Assembly: GCA_003342815.1 (NCBI GenBank)
Contig: PTEX01000013.1
Span: forward strand, 3,321,554-3,385,553
Direction of reading: 5' to 3'
From: Eudromia elegans
Taxonomy: Eukaryota > Chordata > Aves > Tinamiformes > Tinamidae
DNA length: 64,000 nt
Made by a program: the position numbers and the translations under genes. This document shows positions 45,401 through 58,800 of this stretch, one piece after another. Each line of letters opens with the position of its first letter. Positions within the stretch are counted from its first letter, which is position 1. Below the pieces are notes generated by a model that ran no database searches, was not told the DNA's origin, and saw only the letters and a list, made by a program, of their open reading frames with translations.

Positions 45401-48400
45401 CTTAGGGGCCAGCTCTTATTGCAGCAAAGTCTACTTCTGATGCTCCTAATTAGCAGTTAATGGATTACGCTTTACTTTTATATCCGAGCCAGCGGGCCCT
45501 TTCCTATAGTATTTTTCAGCTATTTTTGGTAGCATTGTGCGTGTATCACATGCTTTCATTTTGAACACACAGAAAAATATTTGAAATAAATCTCTATCGG
45601 GGACTTTCAGCACTCAAATATTTAATTTGTGCCTGATTAGACATTTCTTCAATGTATTTTCTTTAATCAAATATCTTAAAAAAAAAAAAAAAGAAAAACT
45701 AATGGGTAAATGCCCTCTCTGATCTAGACTTTGATGCTGAATCTCCTAAATACACACATATTATTAATTGAAATATTTAATTACCTAAAGAAAAGCCCTT
45801 TTTTTTTCTTTTATTTTGGAAACAGAGCTTCAATGTATATTCACTGAGAAAGTATGTGGTTTCTTTCCCCAGCTGAACACAATACAAGTACATACAAAAA
45901 CTGAGGTGCGCCAGAGGCTGGATGGCTTTGTAGAAACATTTTTTGTACTTACCTTGAGTTAAAAGACAAAGTTGGGATTACTAGCATTAAAGTTTTATAA
46001 TAGGTTGTATGTGTGCCTAAATATATATCTGTGCATACTCTGCATAGTAGATATGATCAGACTATGTAAAACGTACATGTGCATATATAGCTACGTTAAA
46101 TAGATTATCTACGTAGATTTCAGTGTGAATAATAGCAATGTTTCCCCCTCAGGGAGTACATTTGATGGCAGTTTCTAGCAGGACGTGTAGCCAGTTGCTG
46201 TTGCCTTTGAACCTTCGCCCTTTGCTCGTCTCCAGTGAGCAACGTCTGGCATTGGTTGGACTGGAACAGGAGGGGGAGCTCTCATTGCACTGGCCGAAAA
46301 GGGGCAGGTAGTCACCCAAGGCTAGGCCAAGCGTGGGGCTCCGTCCTGGGGTTACCAGAAGAAGGTGAGATGTCTCTCACTTGCCTCTCAGTTACTGCAG
46401 CCCCTTCCCTTGAGTGAAGAACCGAGTTCTGCATCTCTTGTGACCCCTGTTTGCTCAGCAGCGCAGCCCATCTCCTTCACTGCTGGTTGTTGGTTCGTGC
46501 CGGCACGCTTGGCAGCAAGGGGAGGCTCAGCCTCTCCAGAGAGCAGTGGTGGAAGGTGAAGAGGCAGCTCTGACTCTCCGCTTCCCCCTCGAGCTGTTCC
46601 AGGACGGTGCTGCAAGGAACCCCCTGCTTGCGGAGCGGCTGTAGTTAAACCTCTCTGAAATTATTTCATGTTTGCTCAGCTGTAGTCTGCTGAAGGTATT
46701 CTGACGTGCTCGGATGTGCTGCTCTATTTCCCTTAAGAAATAATAAGAAGGCAAAGAAATTACAATATTAAGATTTTTCTTCTTTTCTGAAGAAGATAGC
46801 AGTCTCCCCTTGAGTCTGGAGAATACCCTTTCTCCTAATGCTTCTGCAAAGATGAAGTCCATCTTTGGTCAATATCATTGTAACGTATACTCAGTCTGTG
46901 GTATGGGAAGACATTAGCAGGATTAACTTCCCTCCAACCTGTGTAGGTCAAAGTATGTGGCTTCCTAGAGCTGCAGTTCTAGTGGTAGATGAAGTTATCA
47001 GGGAGAGCTTCATCCACAAATGCTCCTTGAAGCCTAGATGGCAGAAAGGTCAGTGCAGCAAGCTCCATATAAAAGCTGGGCTGAGACATGGACAAATGAG
47101 ACAGATTGAAAATGTTTGAGACCTTTTCCTTCTTTTTTAGCATATGAAATGCAGGAGAGTACTTTTATGCTTCAAATTTAAAGATACAGCATCATAGTAT
47201 GACAGTAAGTTAAAACTCTTACATTTTTTGATCTATTGTAACCTATAGTGGACAGCCTGGTGAAGAACAGTAATCAGCTCAGCGCAGAAATTCTGTGCTT
47301 GCCACTAAACTAAACCCCATTGGTTGCTCTCATTTAGATGAACCTTTTTGGAAGTTCTTTTTATAAAGCTAGCGGATTGGACTTCTAATTTTAACCCTTA
47401 TGACCCATAATTAGAAACATTTCCAAACTTGTTTACAAACACCTGCACTTGACAGTATGTCTGCAATTTTAGAAGGACTCATTTGTCACCTCCAATGGGG
47501 ACTGAGAGGTTATCTGAGTTCTTTGTGTTTGTACAGTTGGTCTCAGGACACCAAAGCAAAAGTACATTTTAAAAAAAATTACAACTGTGATGATTTGAGA
47601 GGCAGTAGCTAGCACTGAATTAACCAACAGATCCTACTGTATAGCTATAGATTATTTCAAAGTCAGAAGTGTTGTTGGTTAGTGGTCATTTAGAACAAGA
47701 GTCAAATTAAACTGGCATCCACAGGAGAAATTCCAGTAACTAATTTTAGCACTTTGGTCTTTGTATTGGAGAAGATGGTTTACAGGTTTACTGTTTTTAT
47801 CTCTTCTTTGAATATATTGCTTTACCACTAGCTGTCCCCCAGCAAGTTGCTCAGAAACAGTTTAAATTCTGAAGTGTTGATTTGTTTCATTGCAGCGAGA
47901 AATAAGTAGGTGAACATGTAGTGTAGTAGCAGAGTGTGGTGCCTTTTGATCTCAAGTGGGACATGTGTTATACAACTCTGCAAGCATATTTTTTTGCCAT
48001 TGGGTGTATATCATACTGTGATACTCCACAGTCATGTATATAATTACTTAGAGTGATTTTAAATCTGAGATGTAGTCAGAAGACTTCATTTAAAAAAAAG
48101 TCTTTGGCTCCTGGTTTCCTCCAAGAAATCCTTGTCTTTACACCTGATTTTTAGCTGCTTAACGTAGATGCATAACAAAGTGGCTTATTAATTTCTAATA
48201 TAATAGGAAGGATTAGCCTCACTAAAAATTCACACTGCCTGGGAGGGCATCGGGAAGATTCAAAATATGCTTCAAGGGTATAGCTGAACCCGTGGTAGTC
48301 AAAGCAAACCTAAGCACTAGTGGCATAAGGTGTCCTATTGATTGCTTTATGCTCCTGTTGTTACTAATTAGTATGAAAAACTCTTGTTAATTAGACCAGC

Positions 48401-50970
48401 CTCTTTGGCTGTCGTGTCCTCTACTGGGGATCATGGTCAACCTTAAAAAACCCTCCAAATATGAGGGAGGAGAAGCAGGCTGTGGAACAAAATCTTCTTT
48501 ATGTTTTGTGGTGTTCTGTTTTGCAGTAAGCAAAGAGCTGGATCCAGACCAGGCACTCTGTGTTAATGTCAGAGAGCTCCGTCCTCAAAGGTGCTTATTC
48601 TCCATTAACATCACCGAGAGCTGATAGCAGTTGCATTGGGCACCCAAATACCTCTGTGTGTGTGTGTGTGTCCTCTGAAGTTAAACCAGACGTCCACAGC
48701 CTCAATTTCATGCTTGGCCCTTCCACAAAGTACACAGCTTGTACTCAGTGTGGGCCGCTTCCAAAGCAGTTGCTTTGCGAGTAAACAAATAAACAGTTAA
48801 ATAGAGCTTTCCAAGTGAAATGTAGAGGTCTAAGGAATTATCTTGACTTCTGAACTCTAAAACAATTGTGCCTCATAACTGCTTTTCTACTTTCATTTAA
48901 AGTATTATGATTTCAAGAAGCTTTAAATTTCTATGGCAAAAAGGATTTTTTGAATTATTTTAAGCAAATAGGCTAGCCAAAATTCCTACTTAGATATTCC
49001 ACACTGTAATTTCTTAGCTAGTATGAATGTAAATAATAAATCGTATTTCAACTATGTTGGACTGGAAGCATGTTTGAAAATAGCTTCAAACATCGTTTAC
49101 AAAACTAAATATTGTCATGGTCCCAGTTATTTAGGGTTAGAAATATCTGATGTTTTAGAAGTTTCTCGTGATACAAATATGACCATAGAATTTAGACTCC
49201 AGCGGAATTTAATGCCTGTTCGTCCTTAACTAAAAACTTACATTCTGTTTGGAGAGAACAGAGCACTTTCCAAATTGATGTACTGAGGGAAATGTTGCTT
49301 CATGCCAGTGTTATCAGTTTACCTCTATTTTTGTTTGCTTGTGTCAGCTCTATGCCCACTTTCCTAAGTGTTAATATGTAGAAATGTTTCCAAAAGGTTA
49401 AGGGAGGCTGGAAAACAAGAACTGTGCAAGTGTGGAAAAATCCACCTGTCCAGAAAAGCTCTTAAAGATACACGAAAGTTTCAGAAGGTCTTTGATGCCA
49501 GAAATCTAGAGCAGCCATAAAGTTAATGACAAGATTTCTGCAGTTTATGTGATTAAAAAAAAAAAAGAAAAGAAAAAAGGGAAGCGCTCTGTGGAATGAA
49601 TATTTGTGTAGCCCTCCTTGGTGTGAGACTTTGGCTGGGGCGGTTGGCATGTGCGTGGGGTGATGGGCTCTCAGCACGAGCTCCCAGGCCGCTGCAGGGA
49701 TCAGCAGGGGAGCAGTGCTCTTGTGGTGTGCTTTACGGGATGTGGTGCTCCTAGGAAAGTGGTGCTTGAATGGAGGCGGTGTGCAAAGAGGGAACATGTG
49801 CTTTGGAGCCCCGACTTGGTTCTTCCCGTTCCATGTGAAGTGCCTTTCCCGCCCAAGCAAGCATCTGGAGTGAGTGAATAGCTCGAGACTCGAGTGCATG
49901 ATCTACCAGTATCAGAGAATCCATATGTAAACATATGTAAAACATACATTTTCTATAAAAGTAGCAAAGGTAAAGGGTACTGTGACTAGTACTGCAGCCT
50001 GCTGTGAGTTAGCTTAACTTAAATTAGCTTAAATTTTTGCAGCCTCGTAATTTATTACAGCTGAATAGCTTTATTTAACTAACATGACGGATACTTTTGA
50101 ACTAATCTTGTTGCATAAAAATGCGTATTTTTCCTCCTTAGAGGTGCTGTCACATGCCAATTGTAGAGCAAACGAAGAAACAGAACAAATGTGTACACTA
50201 CCCCGGTATAACCGGCCTTGGTTTAGGGGATAGTTAATGATAAATTTCTTTTCGTGACCTGTCTGCAGAGTACTTGTATCCTAATTAGGTCCCATTTTGA
50301 GGGCAAAGCACGTGAGCTGGTAAGAAAACTCTTTTATAGGGTGGGAAGGGCAAGGGGACTTTTACCCCAATGAGCACAGCTCCCCTCTACTCCACATATC
50401 TTCACCTAAATGTGTGCATGCTTTTGTTGCGAGTGGCGTATCCATATGTTGGCTCAAGCGTCGGTACTTCTTAGCGAGCTGCCCCCTGTAGTAGTCATAG
50501 CCAAATAAGGTACTCAAGGGAGAAGAAACCAAACTGACTCAAAGAACAGTCATAGTTTTTAACATTATATAATGTCTTTCGCAACATAGTAGAAAATTAC
50601 CTTCAGGACGGGTGGCAAGACCTGTTGTGTAAGAAAGCAGCCATAGAGCTGGTTGGTATCTCGCCTTGCTCTCGGGCTGCTCTGTGATGCCAGTCTCGAA
50701 GCAGTGAGCGCCTGGCGCAGTCGCTGCCTCGGCTCATCGGTAAGTCATTCGAGTCTGTCTTTCCTGAACAGTCGCTTTCCAAACTACCGAACAAAAATAA
50801 GTAAATTTTTCATAGGGTACTTTAAGAGAGAGAGCTGCTAATCAATTTTTCTTATTATTTTATGCCTTGTGATTTTTACACCACCCCCACCAGCTGGTTA
50901 ATCATGCAAAAGCTGAACACTTCATTAGCCAGAACATGTTTGCCCATGGGCATTTCTGTAGTAAATTAGT
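42451..50970. other. Mostly AT-rich non-coding DNA
   Basis: A GC-rich patch at 42530-42960 has overlapping frames on both strands. A 15-A run lies at 45678-45692. The 45400-45680 stretch (with AATTAGCAGTTAATGGATTA) resembles a homeodomain-rich conserved element. A - strand donor AAG followed by GTAAGTAC sits at 45952 without a good acceptor, and a + strand donor ATCG followed by GTAAGTC at 50742 has only weak acceptors. No gene is supportable. Confidence 0.4.
48655..48670. repeat. (TG)8 microsatellite
   Basis: Eight uninterrupted TG units. Confidence 0.9.
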
Positions 50971-51022
50971 TCTTTCTATTTATACAGGTAAGTCATGGCC
51001 AAAAGTCTTTAAGGTGCCAAAG
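50971..51022 (+). promoter_or_regulatory. Candidate recursive splice site with RS-exon
   Basis: TTCTTTCTATTTATACAG (50970-50987) is a pyrimidine-rich acceptor that abuts a perfect donor, GTAAGTCAT (GT at 50988). A second donor, CCAAAG followed by GTAAGGGG, lies 35 bases on (GT at 51023). This reproduces the vertebrate recursive-splicing layout: an acceptor, a reconstituted donor and a short RS-exon (50988-51022) ending in a competing donor. It implies that the + strand here is inside a long intron. The RNA itself cannot be seen. Confidence 0.4.
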
Positions 51023-51247
51023 GTAAGGGGTGGAATTAATTCTTTTCCTAAGTTTTCAAGAGAACTAGTTTTAACTTTGAGCACTGGTGATCTGAAATTA
51101 CTTTTGAATTAAAGATAGCGTGGCTAAGAGATCAATCTCAGACTGGTCCAAAGTGCATCTCCTGTTCCTGTATCTCTAATGTGGCCTTACTAGCACAGCC
51201 TCTCTGATAAAAAAAAAAAAAAGAAAGAAAAATCAAATGTACACTCC

Positions 51248-51302
51248 CCCATATATATGCAGTATGTATATATAGTGTATATATTTTTATATATATGTAT
51301 CT
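51248..51302. repeat. TA-rich microsatellite
   Basis: Imperfect (TA)n/(TG)n stretch, preceded by a 14-A run at 51209-51222. Confidence 0.85.
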
Positions 51303-51872
51303 CTGTGTGCAGACTTGTTTGTTTGAGTGGCACGTGGCGTTTTGAGCAGTGTTTTTCCTTTCTTACTCTGTGCCTTTTAAACTATTAATTGAAAATATGG
51401 GGTTTCTAGATGCCTTTTTGCCTCAAATCAAATGGTGCCCTCTGAAAGCCTTCTTTAGCTCGACAATGAATATAGCTTTCAGGCTTTAGCCATTGCGATA
51501 TTGTTTGAATGCCACCATTTCCTGCAATCAATGTAATTTTATATCTACTTGGAATAGAAAGTCAAGATGGTGATTGCCTTAATTTAACTCAGTGTTGTGT
51601 TCATTAAGGAGCTGATGCTGAATTCCTTTCAGATCAAAGTCTGTCTTGATTTCAGAGGAACGTTTTGGTGCACGAGGTGTGTGGTATCCTTCTAAAATGT
51701 TGTCATTGTGACTGGTGAATAAAAACGAAATGTGTTGCTAAATTTAGGCTGTTGCTCATGTCAGCTTCCTTTGCTAAATGACGGTAAGTGCATTCCATAA
51801 ATAGTCCGCCTCTTATGTTGTCATATCTCTTTGGCTTGCTTTGCAGTATTTTACAGGATATTTGCAAATGAC
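51303..51872. other. AT-rich non-coding DNA, possible conserved element
   Basis: No exon. About 51370-51700 is AT-rich yet of high complexity, with ATTAATTG, AATCAAAT and similar cores. It looks like a conserved developmental enhancer, but this cannot be tested here. Confidence 0.3.
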
Positions 51873-51883
51873 TTTTTTNNNNN

Positions 51884-51917
<34 letters not shown>
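51873..51917. repeat. Poly-T tract interrupted by a 5-N assembly gap
   Basis: Six T's, five N's (51879-51883), then 34 T's. The N's are an assembly gap, so the true tract length is unknown. Read on the - strand this is a long poly-A tract, possibly a retroposon tail. Confidence 0.95.
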
Positions 51918-51918
<1 letters not shown>

Positions 51919-52870
51919 GGTGTGCGTTCAGTAGGCAGGGGATGAAAATAACACTGCTCATTGGGACTCCATTAACCCGCAGCTAATGAGGAACCATTTC
52001 GAGGGCTGCACGAGTGTAATTCAGTTTTAGGCTGTGCTCCCGGCGGCTCTGCTGCTGCTCGGGCTCGCCCCGTGCCGTGCTCCTGCCATGGGCCGCGGGC
52101 ACGAAGCCCGCTGCGACACCTCGGGGAGCACAGCGGGCACTCGTGTCTCTCACGGGCTGGCTGCTTCACCTTGCCCTCCCGAAAGGCAGGCGAGAAGAGC
52201 GAGCGTGTGGACGCGTGCGTGGGGAGGTAGGTGACGCTGAGCTTGACCTCCGTGGTGAAGCGTTCTGAGATCTAATGAAATACTCTAAAAACACGGCGCT
52301 TGCGGTGGTAGCATTATTACCTGGAGAAAAGGGTACCACGCGGTGACAGTAAAGGTGGTCCAGCCTGGCCCTTAATTAATTTTATTTTCAAAATCTATAT
52401 TAGTGACTGTCGCGAGGGCACCTGGGCCCTTTACATCAATAAAATAATCAATTTAAAAGTGTGGAGACCAGAACTCCCCGTTCACTAGCAAAACTCCTGT
52501 TCCCTGTTAGGACTAAAGGTCAGTCCAAGGCTGGCCAGACGAGCAGCGCTGTGCTTTGTGCCTCGACGCGTGCCAGGCGCAGGCTCTGGCCGAACACCAC
52601 GGGAGCAGCTCCCAGGCGCCCGCGGCCCCGCTCCGGCATCCTGCTGCCGCCCGCGCGCGTTGCCCTCCTCGAGCCTCAGGACTGGGCCTCGGCACCCAGC
52701 GGAGAGCGGCGCCTTCAGGGGCCAGTGCCGGTTAAAGAGGCACCCGGCCCGCTGAAGATGCAGGAACGGCCACGCTCGGGGTGGCTCTGCTGCCGGAGGA
52801 GAGGGACAAAGCCCTTGGTGCGGGGAGCAGGCTGGAGCTCTCCTCGCCGGGGAATCTTTATTGATGAGAA
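51918..52870. other. GC-rich patches in AT-rich DNA
   Basis: CpG-containing patches at about 52030-52240 and 52540-52860 flank an AT-rich stretch (52365-52460) that looks like a conserved non-coding element. A - strand juxtaposed acceptor/donor (CCTTTTCTCCAG followed by GTAATAATG, GT at 52319-52320) is weaker than the + strand sites. Frames on both strands lack domains. Confidence 0.4.
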
Positions 52871-55800
52871 ATGTTACATTAAGCAAGCTTAGCGAATTCT
52901 CTAGGAATAGCTTCCCATTTTTTTTTTTTTTTTAACATGTGTATTGTGTTAATATTTTATGATAGCTGTGCATTAAGAGCTAGTTTGTACAGTCTCTAAG
53001 TGGGTTTGGACTGCTGAAATTACCTTTATGGACTTTTTAAAAATAGTATTGGTCACTGCTAATTAGCGAAGTTCCCCGTATCACTTATCATACTGGTTAT
53101 ATAAAATAAGCTTTTATTTTTTATTTTTCCCCAGGCATTTTTACACCGGCATTATCCATTTGTACAAAGCTTTATTCATTTGTAATGGTTTATCTGGGGA
53201 AGCAATCGTACTCAAATGTATTTCCAATGTGCCAAGAACACCGGAACTAAAATTCTTGGACACCACTGTAATTTTTGTAAGTAAAGGAGTAATATGTTTT
53301 GATGTCTTGAAATCCATTTGAACTCAAGCTGAGCTTCAAAACCCAAGGTCTGAAGCAGGAGAATTCAGCCCCATCTGGCTGGTGGGTAGCAGGTGCACGC
53401 GCGGGAGCCTGCGTGGAGGGAGCGAGGGGGCTCATGGCAGCGAACGAAGCATTTCCCTTCCCTCGTAAGGCTTTAATTCCAGTTTAATGCTGTGGTTTGA
53501 GGCTCGCTGCTCGCAGTTTAGCTTCCTGCATAATTACCAACATCCCGTGCCGGTCTCCATTGCTAGACGGTGTCGTGGTGTTGGTGAGGGGCAGAAACAA
53601 GTATGCAGTGTTGTGAAGAAATGTGACTTCCAGTCCTTAAAACTGTGATCGGTTTTCTGATTAGACTCAGGATGGATTATATGGGAGAGAGTGAATTTTT
53701 ATGAAGTTTTATGAATTTAAAGCGTTCGTATTTCTGACAGGATAAACAAGGAAGCTCTCACTGTGGCTTTCAGTGTCAGGGTCTTCCTGATAGTCAGTGT
53801 GTTATCCCACAACAAAACAGTGGAAGTTGCCTCTGATTATTTTTATAAAAATACAGAAAATATGTTATATCATCTCCATTTTCAGTAGCTAAACAACATG
53901 TTCTGTATTTTGTATTTGTAATTAGAAAATGAAGGAGCTTTTTTAATCTTTGGAGGTATTTTTAACTGCCTATTGGTTACCTCAAGCCCCTTGACTGGGC
54001 CTACTTTATCTCTGATAACCTTCAGAAACTTATTCCAGACATTCTCATTTTCCTCTCTCTGCTTCCCTTTCTTCATCTTTTGATCAGGTGCTGTCAGTTA
54101 CCTCTCTCACTGTGAACTTTCTACTTAGGGCTGTTAAGAACCTGCTCTTCCTTGACTTCTAGCGTTAGCTATCAAGTCAGCTCTGCCTCCTTTGCTCTCC
54201 TATCAGCTCTGTCTTTGCCGACTTTCAAATATTTCCTGTTCTTTCTCATTGTCTTTACTGCTATATGACGTCAGGCTGGAAAATCTTTTTGCACGTGTGT
54301 CTTTTATGGGAGCTGGCATGCAAAGCATTACTTAAGAAAATAAGTAAGCAAACCACCACACTTCTTTTATGGCTTTTAACTTCACACTGCTGCAATAGCT
54401 GACATTTTTTACTGTATTTCACACGATTTTCTAACGGGTTTCTAGCATAGAGTGGAGCTGGTGCCATGTTGCAAAGAGAAGTCTATCTCGTTTGACAAAC
54501 AAAATGATAAATGTTTCTTGGGACATTGCTGTAAAGACTTTTCTTTTCCTTGTGTTTATTTATTTTATGAAGTTAAATGGAAGAGGTCATCCCCTTTGAC
54601 AGAGCAGATTGTTTTTTTTTCTTGCAATAGGGCTTTGCATGAAAACATTTTTTATTAAGCAAGTCATCCATACTGCACCGTAGGCTGTTTGAGTGTAACA
54701 GTATGTTACAGTCTGCAAAGTTAATGCAGTTAATATTCAACTGAACTTTTGGGGGGTTGCTAATCCCTTAGGCAGGCTTAGCAGAAAGGGCAAACATATT
54801 TATAGCACTTTGAATCAGACTGCAGTGAACAAGTAACAGTATGTGTTATACCATGCAAATGTTACACAATTTCAAGAAAGCTCAGTGCAGAGTTGTCTTT
54901 TAATAGTACTTAAGTTGGTGAAATACCTCATCTATAACCAACAGAACTGTTGGATCTGTGGACAACAGGTCTGTTAGAAAGGGACTCTGAGAGGCCTTGA
55001 GATTCCTTTTCTGGTGATAAATTCTGCAAGTTCTGAACAGATTTATGGGCTGTTTAATTAGGAGCTAACTGTATTCTTTAAGCTCTGTCATTTGTTTTAT
55101 TCCCTAATAGGATTTCTCTGGACTTTGTCACGTATCCGCCTGTGGCCGAGCGCAGGCGGTGTTGCCAGCAGCCTGTTCTGCACAGACCACCGTGTGTGCC
55201 TGCCTTTGCAGGGCTGTCGCGGTCATTCCCGAACGATCCTCGGTGCAGAACGGGAGCGTGACCCTGGGTAGGTTAGCAAAGGAAATGAGGGTTAAGTCAC
55301 AAGTTGCCGGCCGCGCATAGAGAAGCTGCAGGGATCAGGCTGAGAATATCTAGAAAGGAGGGTAATGTTTCCATGAGGCAGAAGCTCCCCGTATTTATGT
55401 CAATGGATTGGGAGTATTAGGAGCTAGGTGATATGGAAACACATGGTAAAGCCCTATACTACTACTAACCATCATGAGTCAAGGAAAAAAACAGTATGAG
55501 CTAGAATTTTCCACAGAATTTGTTGAAGTTAGAACTTCAACAGTTTACTAAATAAGAGAATGACTAAAACTCCAGCAATTAACCTCAAAGGGGGCTCAGA
55601 TGCCTGAATTTATGTGTGTACTCAATCATTTATTGATTTGCCGCCTCACCTGCACCCACTCCTTTCCTTTTGCTCTTGCTCTTTGTAAGCCACGCTGGGC
55701 ATTCATTGTCCTTTGGGCAAAATAATTGACACGTCGGAATTGTTAGGAAAATTGGAAATGTGTCAAAGATCTTTGTTCCTTTTAGGTATTAATCTTTTTT

Positions 55801-58800
55801 TTTTAAAATGACTGAATACTAAATTAAACTAATAGTGTATATGGGAACCGTTTACATATGAAATACCAGGGAAGAAAAACAAAGTTTATGCAAGCATTCA
55901 AATAGCAGAACATTTTAAAATTGTAGCTCAGAAGTGAAAAGTGCCTTTTAAGAAAGGAAGGAAATTATAAGGAAGCTTAGGCTAGTTAGCTGAAGCATGG
56001 TAGGTCTGTAACCAGTGCACACCCATGCTGTAGCCAACACTCATGGGGGAATTCCTTGGATTCCCTGGCCCAAGTGGCCTCAACCTGCAGCTAGGTTGGC
56101 CTCCATGCAAATCCTAAGCAAGAATCAGCCTTATGGCGCTCCTGTGTGTTGAGATTCCGTAACATTTCTGTCACTTTATTAGGAGTTAAATGCAGATGTG
56201 CCGAGTGACGGTCTGACTTCGCCGAGCCCACTGGTGGCCATACACTGGAGCTTGGCTACTGTGTCCTGCTGCCATCTTGGGAGCTTGGAAATAAATGAAA
56301 CCATCTGCAGTTTTATTGGGCAAATAAAGAGTTAACACCCCAGTGATGTTAACTGTGATAAAAGGTATGTGTGTGTGTTCCTGCACCGTGCTATATACAT
56401 TTATGAGTTCTTTTTATAGCAGCATTCCCAGTAGCATTCCCAGGAGCAGTGCCGCTCCAATCAGGACTGGTATGCCATTGTGCTAGGTGTTGTTCTAATT
56501 CATGTGTAAATAGGGGGGGTTGCTGCCCTGAGGATATTACAGGGAAATTGCAAACAGGATAAGAAACAGGAGGAGGTGCTGGGGAGAAGGGGGGCAGCTG
56601 CAGCGAGACGCGCTTGTCCGGTTCGTGTGGCCCTGTGTTCCGCTTGCCTCTCAGAGGTGGACGTCTTGTTCATGTGCAGCTCTGCTCTCCTCGGAAGAAT
56701 TAGCCTCGTTGACTTGAATATGAGTCTTAGCTGTTTGAACAGAAATGTAGAGAGAACAAAATGCACCACTCCTCAGATCCTGCTAACCTCATGTTCAGTC
56801 CCTAGCAATGACCAACCCCAGGTGCCTCAAAGAAACTAGTTAAGAGCCTCACAATGGGATAATCTTCTCCCTACATGGAGTCTCTTCCTAATCTTTCATT
56901 ATTATGGATTAATTTAAGCTTGGAAGCAGGAGCTTTACAGCCTGTTTGTTGTGGCGCCTCCTCCAGCCGTCTACCTTGTTTGAGGAGGGACGGCCGCTGG
57001 CGAGCGCCTGCTCGGAGCGGTGCCACCCGCTCCGTGGTGAGCAGCCCGGGGACCGCGGCGTTGCGTCGCTGCCCCCGACTCGAGCCAGGAGACCCCCGTA
57101 GGTGCTTCTCACTAGGGACGCGGGAGAAGAGCAGGGGTCAGAGGTGGCCTGTGCTCCCGTGGCACCGCGTGGCCAAGCTGGGGTGCTGCCGCAGGGTTGC
57201 TCCAGTCCCTCTTGGTTCTTCTAGTGACCAGTTTGCAGTCAAGCACAATAGAAGATAGCCATAAATGAATGCGGGAATCTTTGTCTTCATTCCTTTTGCT
57301 AGCTGTGTACATATGAGCAGCTTGCCATTTGCATATGTGGATCTTGTCATAACAATTTCAGGAAGTGATTTGTTAATAATCAAGTTCTCAGAACAGCTCT
57401 AAATCAGTAATTGATGTAGGTCTGGATAAAGCAAGGCTTCCGCCTGCCTGTTTTGTGGAGCATTTTTGGCAAGTTTCAAGCTAGCGTGAAAACTAGCCAT
57501 CAGAATAAAATTTAGGACAGCTGGGATGCTTTGCAGTGAAGACTTTTGGCTCCACAGTTCAAATAATCACAATAGCAGCTCAATTTAGCCTTTGGCTGGG
57601 TAGGTTTGGCAGGGCACAATGAAAAATAATTATTTCATGGCCTGCTTATTTGTCCCTTAACAAATAAACTCTCCGACCTATGCAGGCTTATGTAAATATG
57701 CTGCCGTATGTGGGGTTGTAGAGCGCCGTAATACCCCCATTTGGAAATAGGTTTTACTGCCCCGCTCGCGTTACAGACTCTTTCAGAGCTCTGTTTGAGG
57801 ACCAGTGGGAGGGAGGGAGGGTGTTGGATGCTGAACCCCTGACAGCCAAGCATAGAGGCTGAGAAGGCACCAAACGTGGCCGCCTTTCTGCAGCCACGTC
57901 CATTAGTATGCAGCCTTTTCGCTGGTGTCATAATAAGAGCAATCACGATGGGAAGGAGCCCGTCTCCTCGCCGCCTCCCCACGCGGGGTGCGGAATGACG
58001 GCTCCGAAAGCGCCTGGCCATTTGCCTGCCCGCGCGCTGCTCGCCTCTCCATGGTGAAACCTCCTCTCCAGCTTGTGGCTGCCCGGATCGCCCTCTCTAT
58101 TGCTCTAGTGACAGCTCCGAATGCGAGGCTCGAGGTGGGGCGCGTGAAAGCTTAGCAAAGCGCTGTCTCGGCGTGTGTCTTTGAGGGGAAAGTTTTATTA
58201 TACTTGATGGAGGGACAGGCCCCATGACTTTCCGCTGCTGGTTTTCTAGTCCTTGCACTTCTTGTTGAGCTGGCAGCAGCTAATCCATAACACCATGTTT
58301 CTGTTTCCCGCTCTGGAGGGGTAAAATGCACAGAGGACTGCAGATGGATGTGCTTTTCTTCCAGTAGCACCGTTGTTTGCGGGCGGCGAGGGAGGCCCTT
58401 TTCCCCGTGCTCTGGAAGATGGCCCTAGTGCCGCTGGCTGGCCCCTTCTCACCAAGGGGGCTGCGAGCTGCCTTTAATCGTGCCACTTCTTCTCCAAGTG
58501 CCATTTTCAAATAAAAGATCAGCAGTCATGTCATGCGTCGGGATGAATTTCTAAATGTAAATGAGATTCTCTCAGTAATTTATTTACATTTGTTTTCAGC
58601 ACAACAAATGAGACATCACGTAGCTTCATAATTTCCCATGACCGAGTCACCAGCATGAGGTGTGTAATTTACCCTGATTTAAGATGCTTATCGAGAGGTT
58701 CTTGCAACAATACCTGGTGGGGTTTTTTACAGTTCCTTTTGCTGCCTTTTAACCCATCCACTTCACCTCCTTCTCTGTTTTTCAGCTGAAAAAGAATCGT

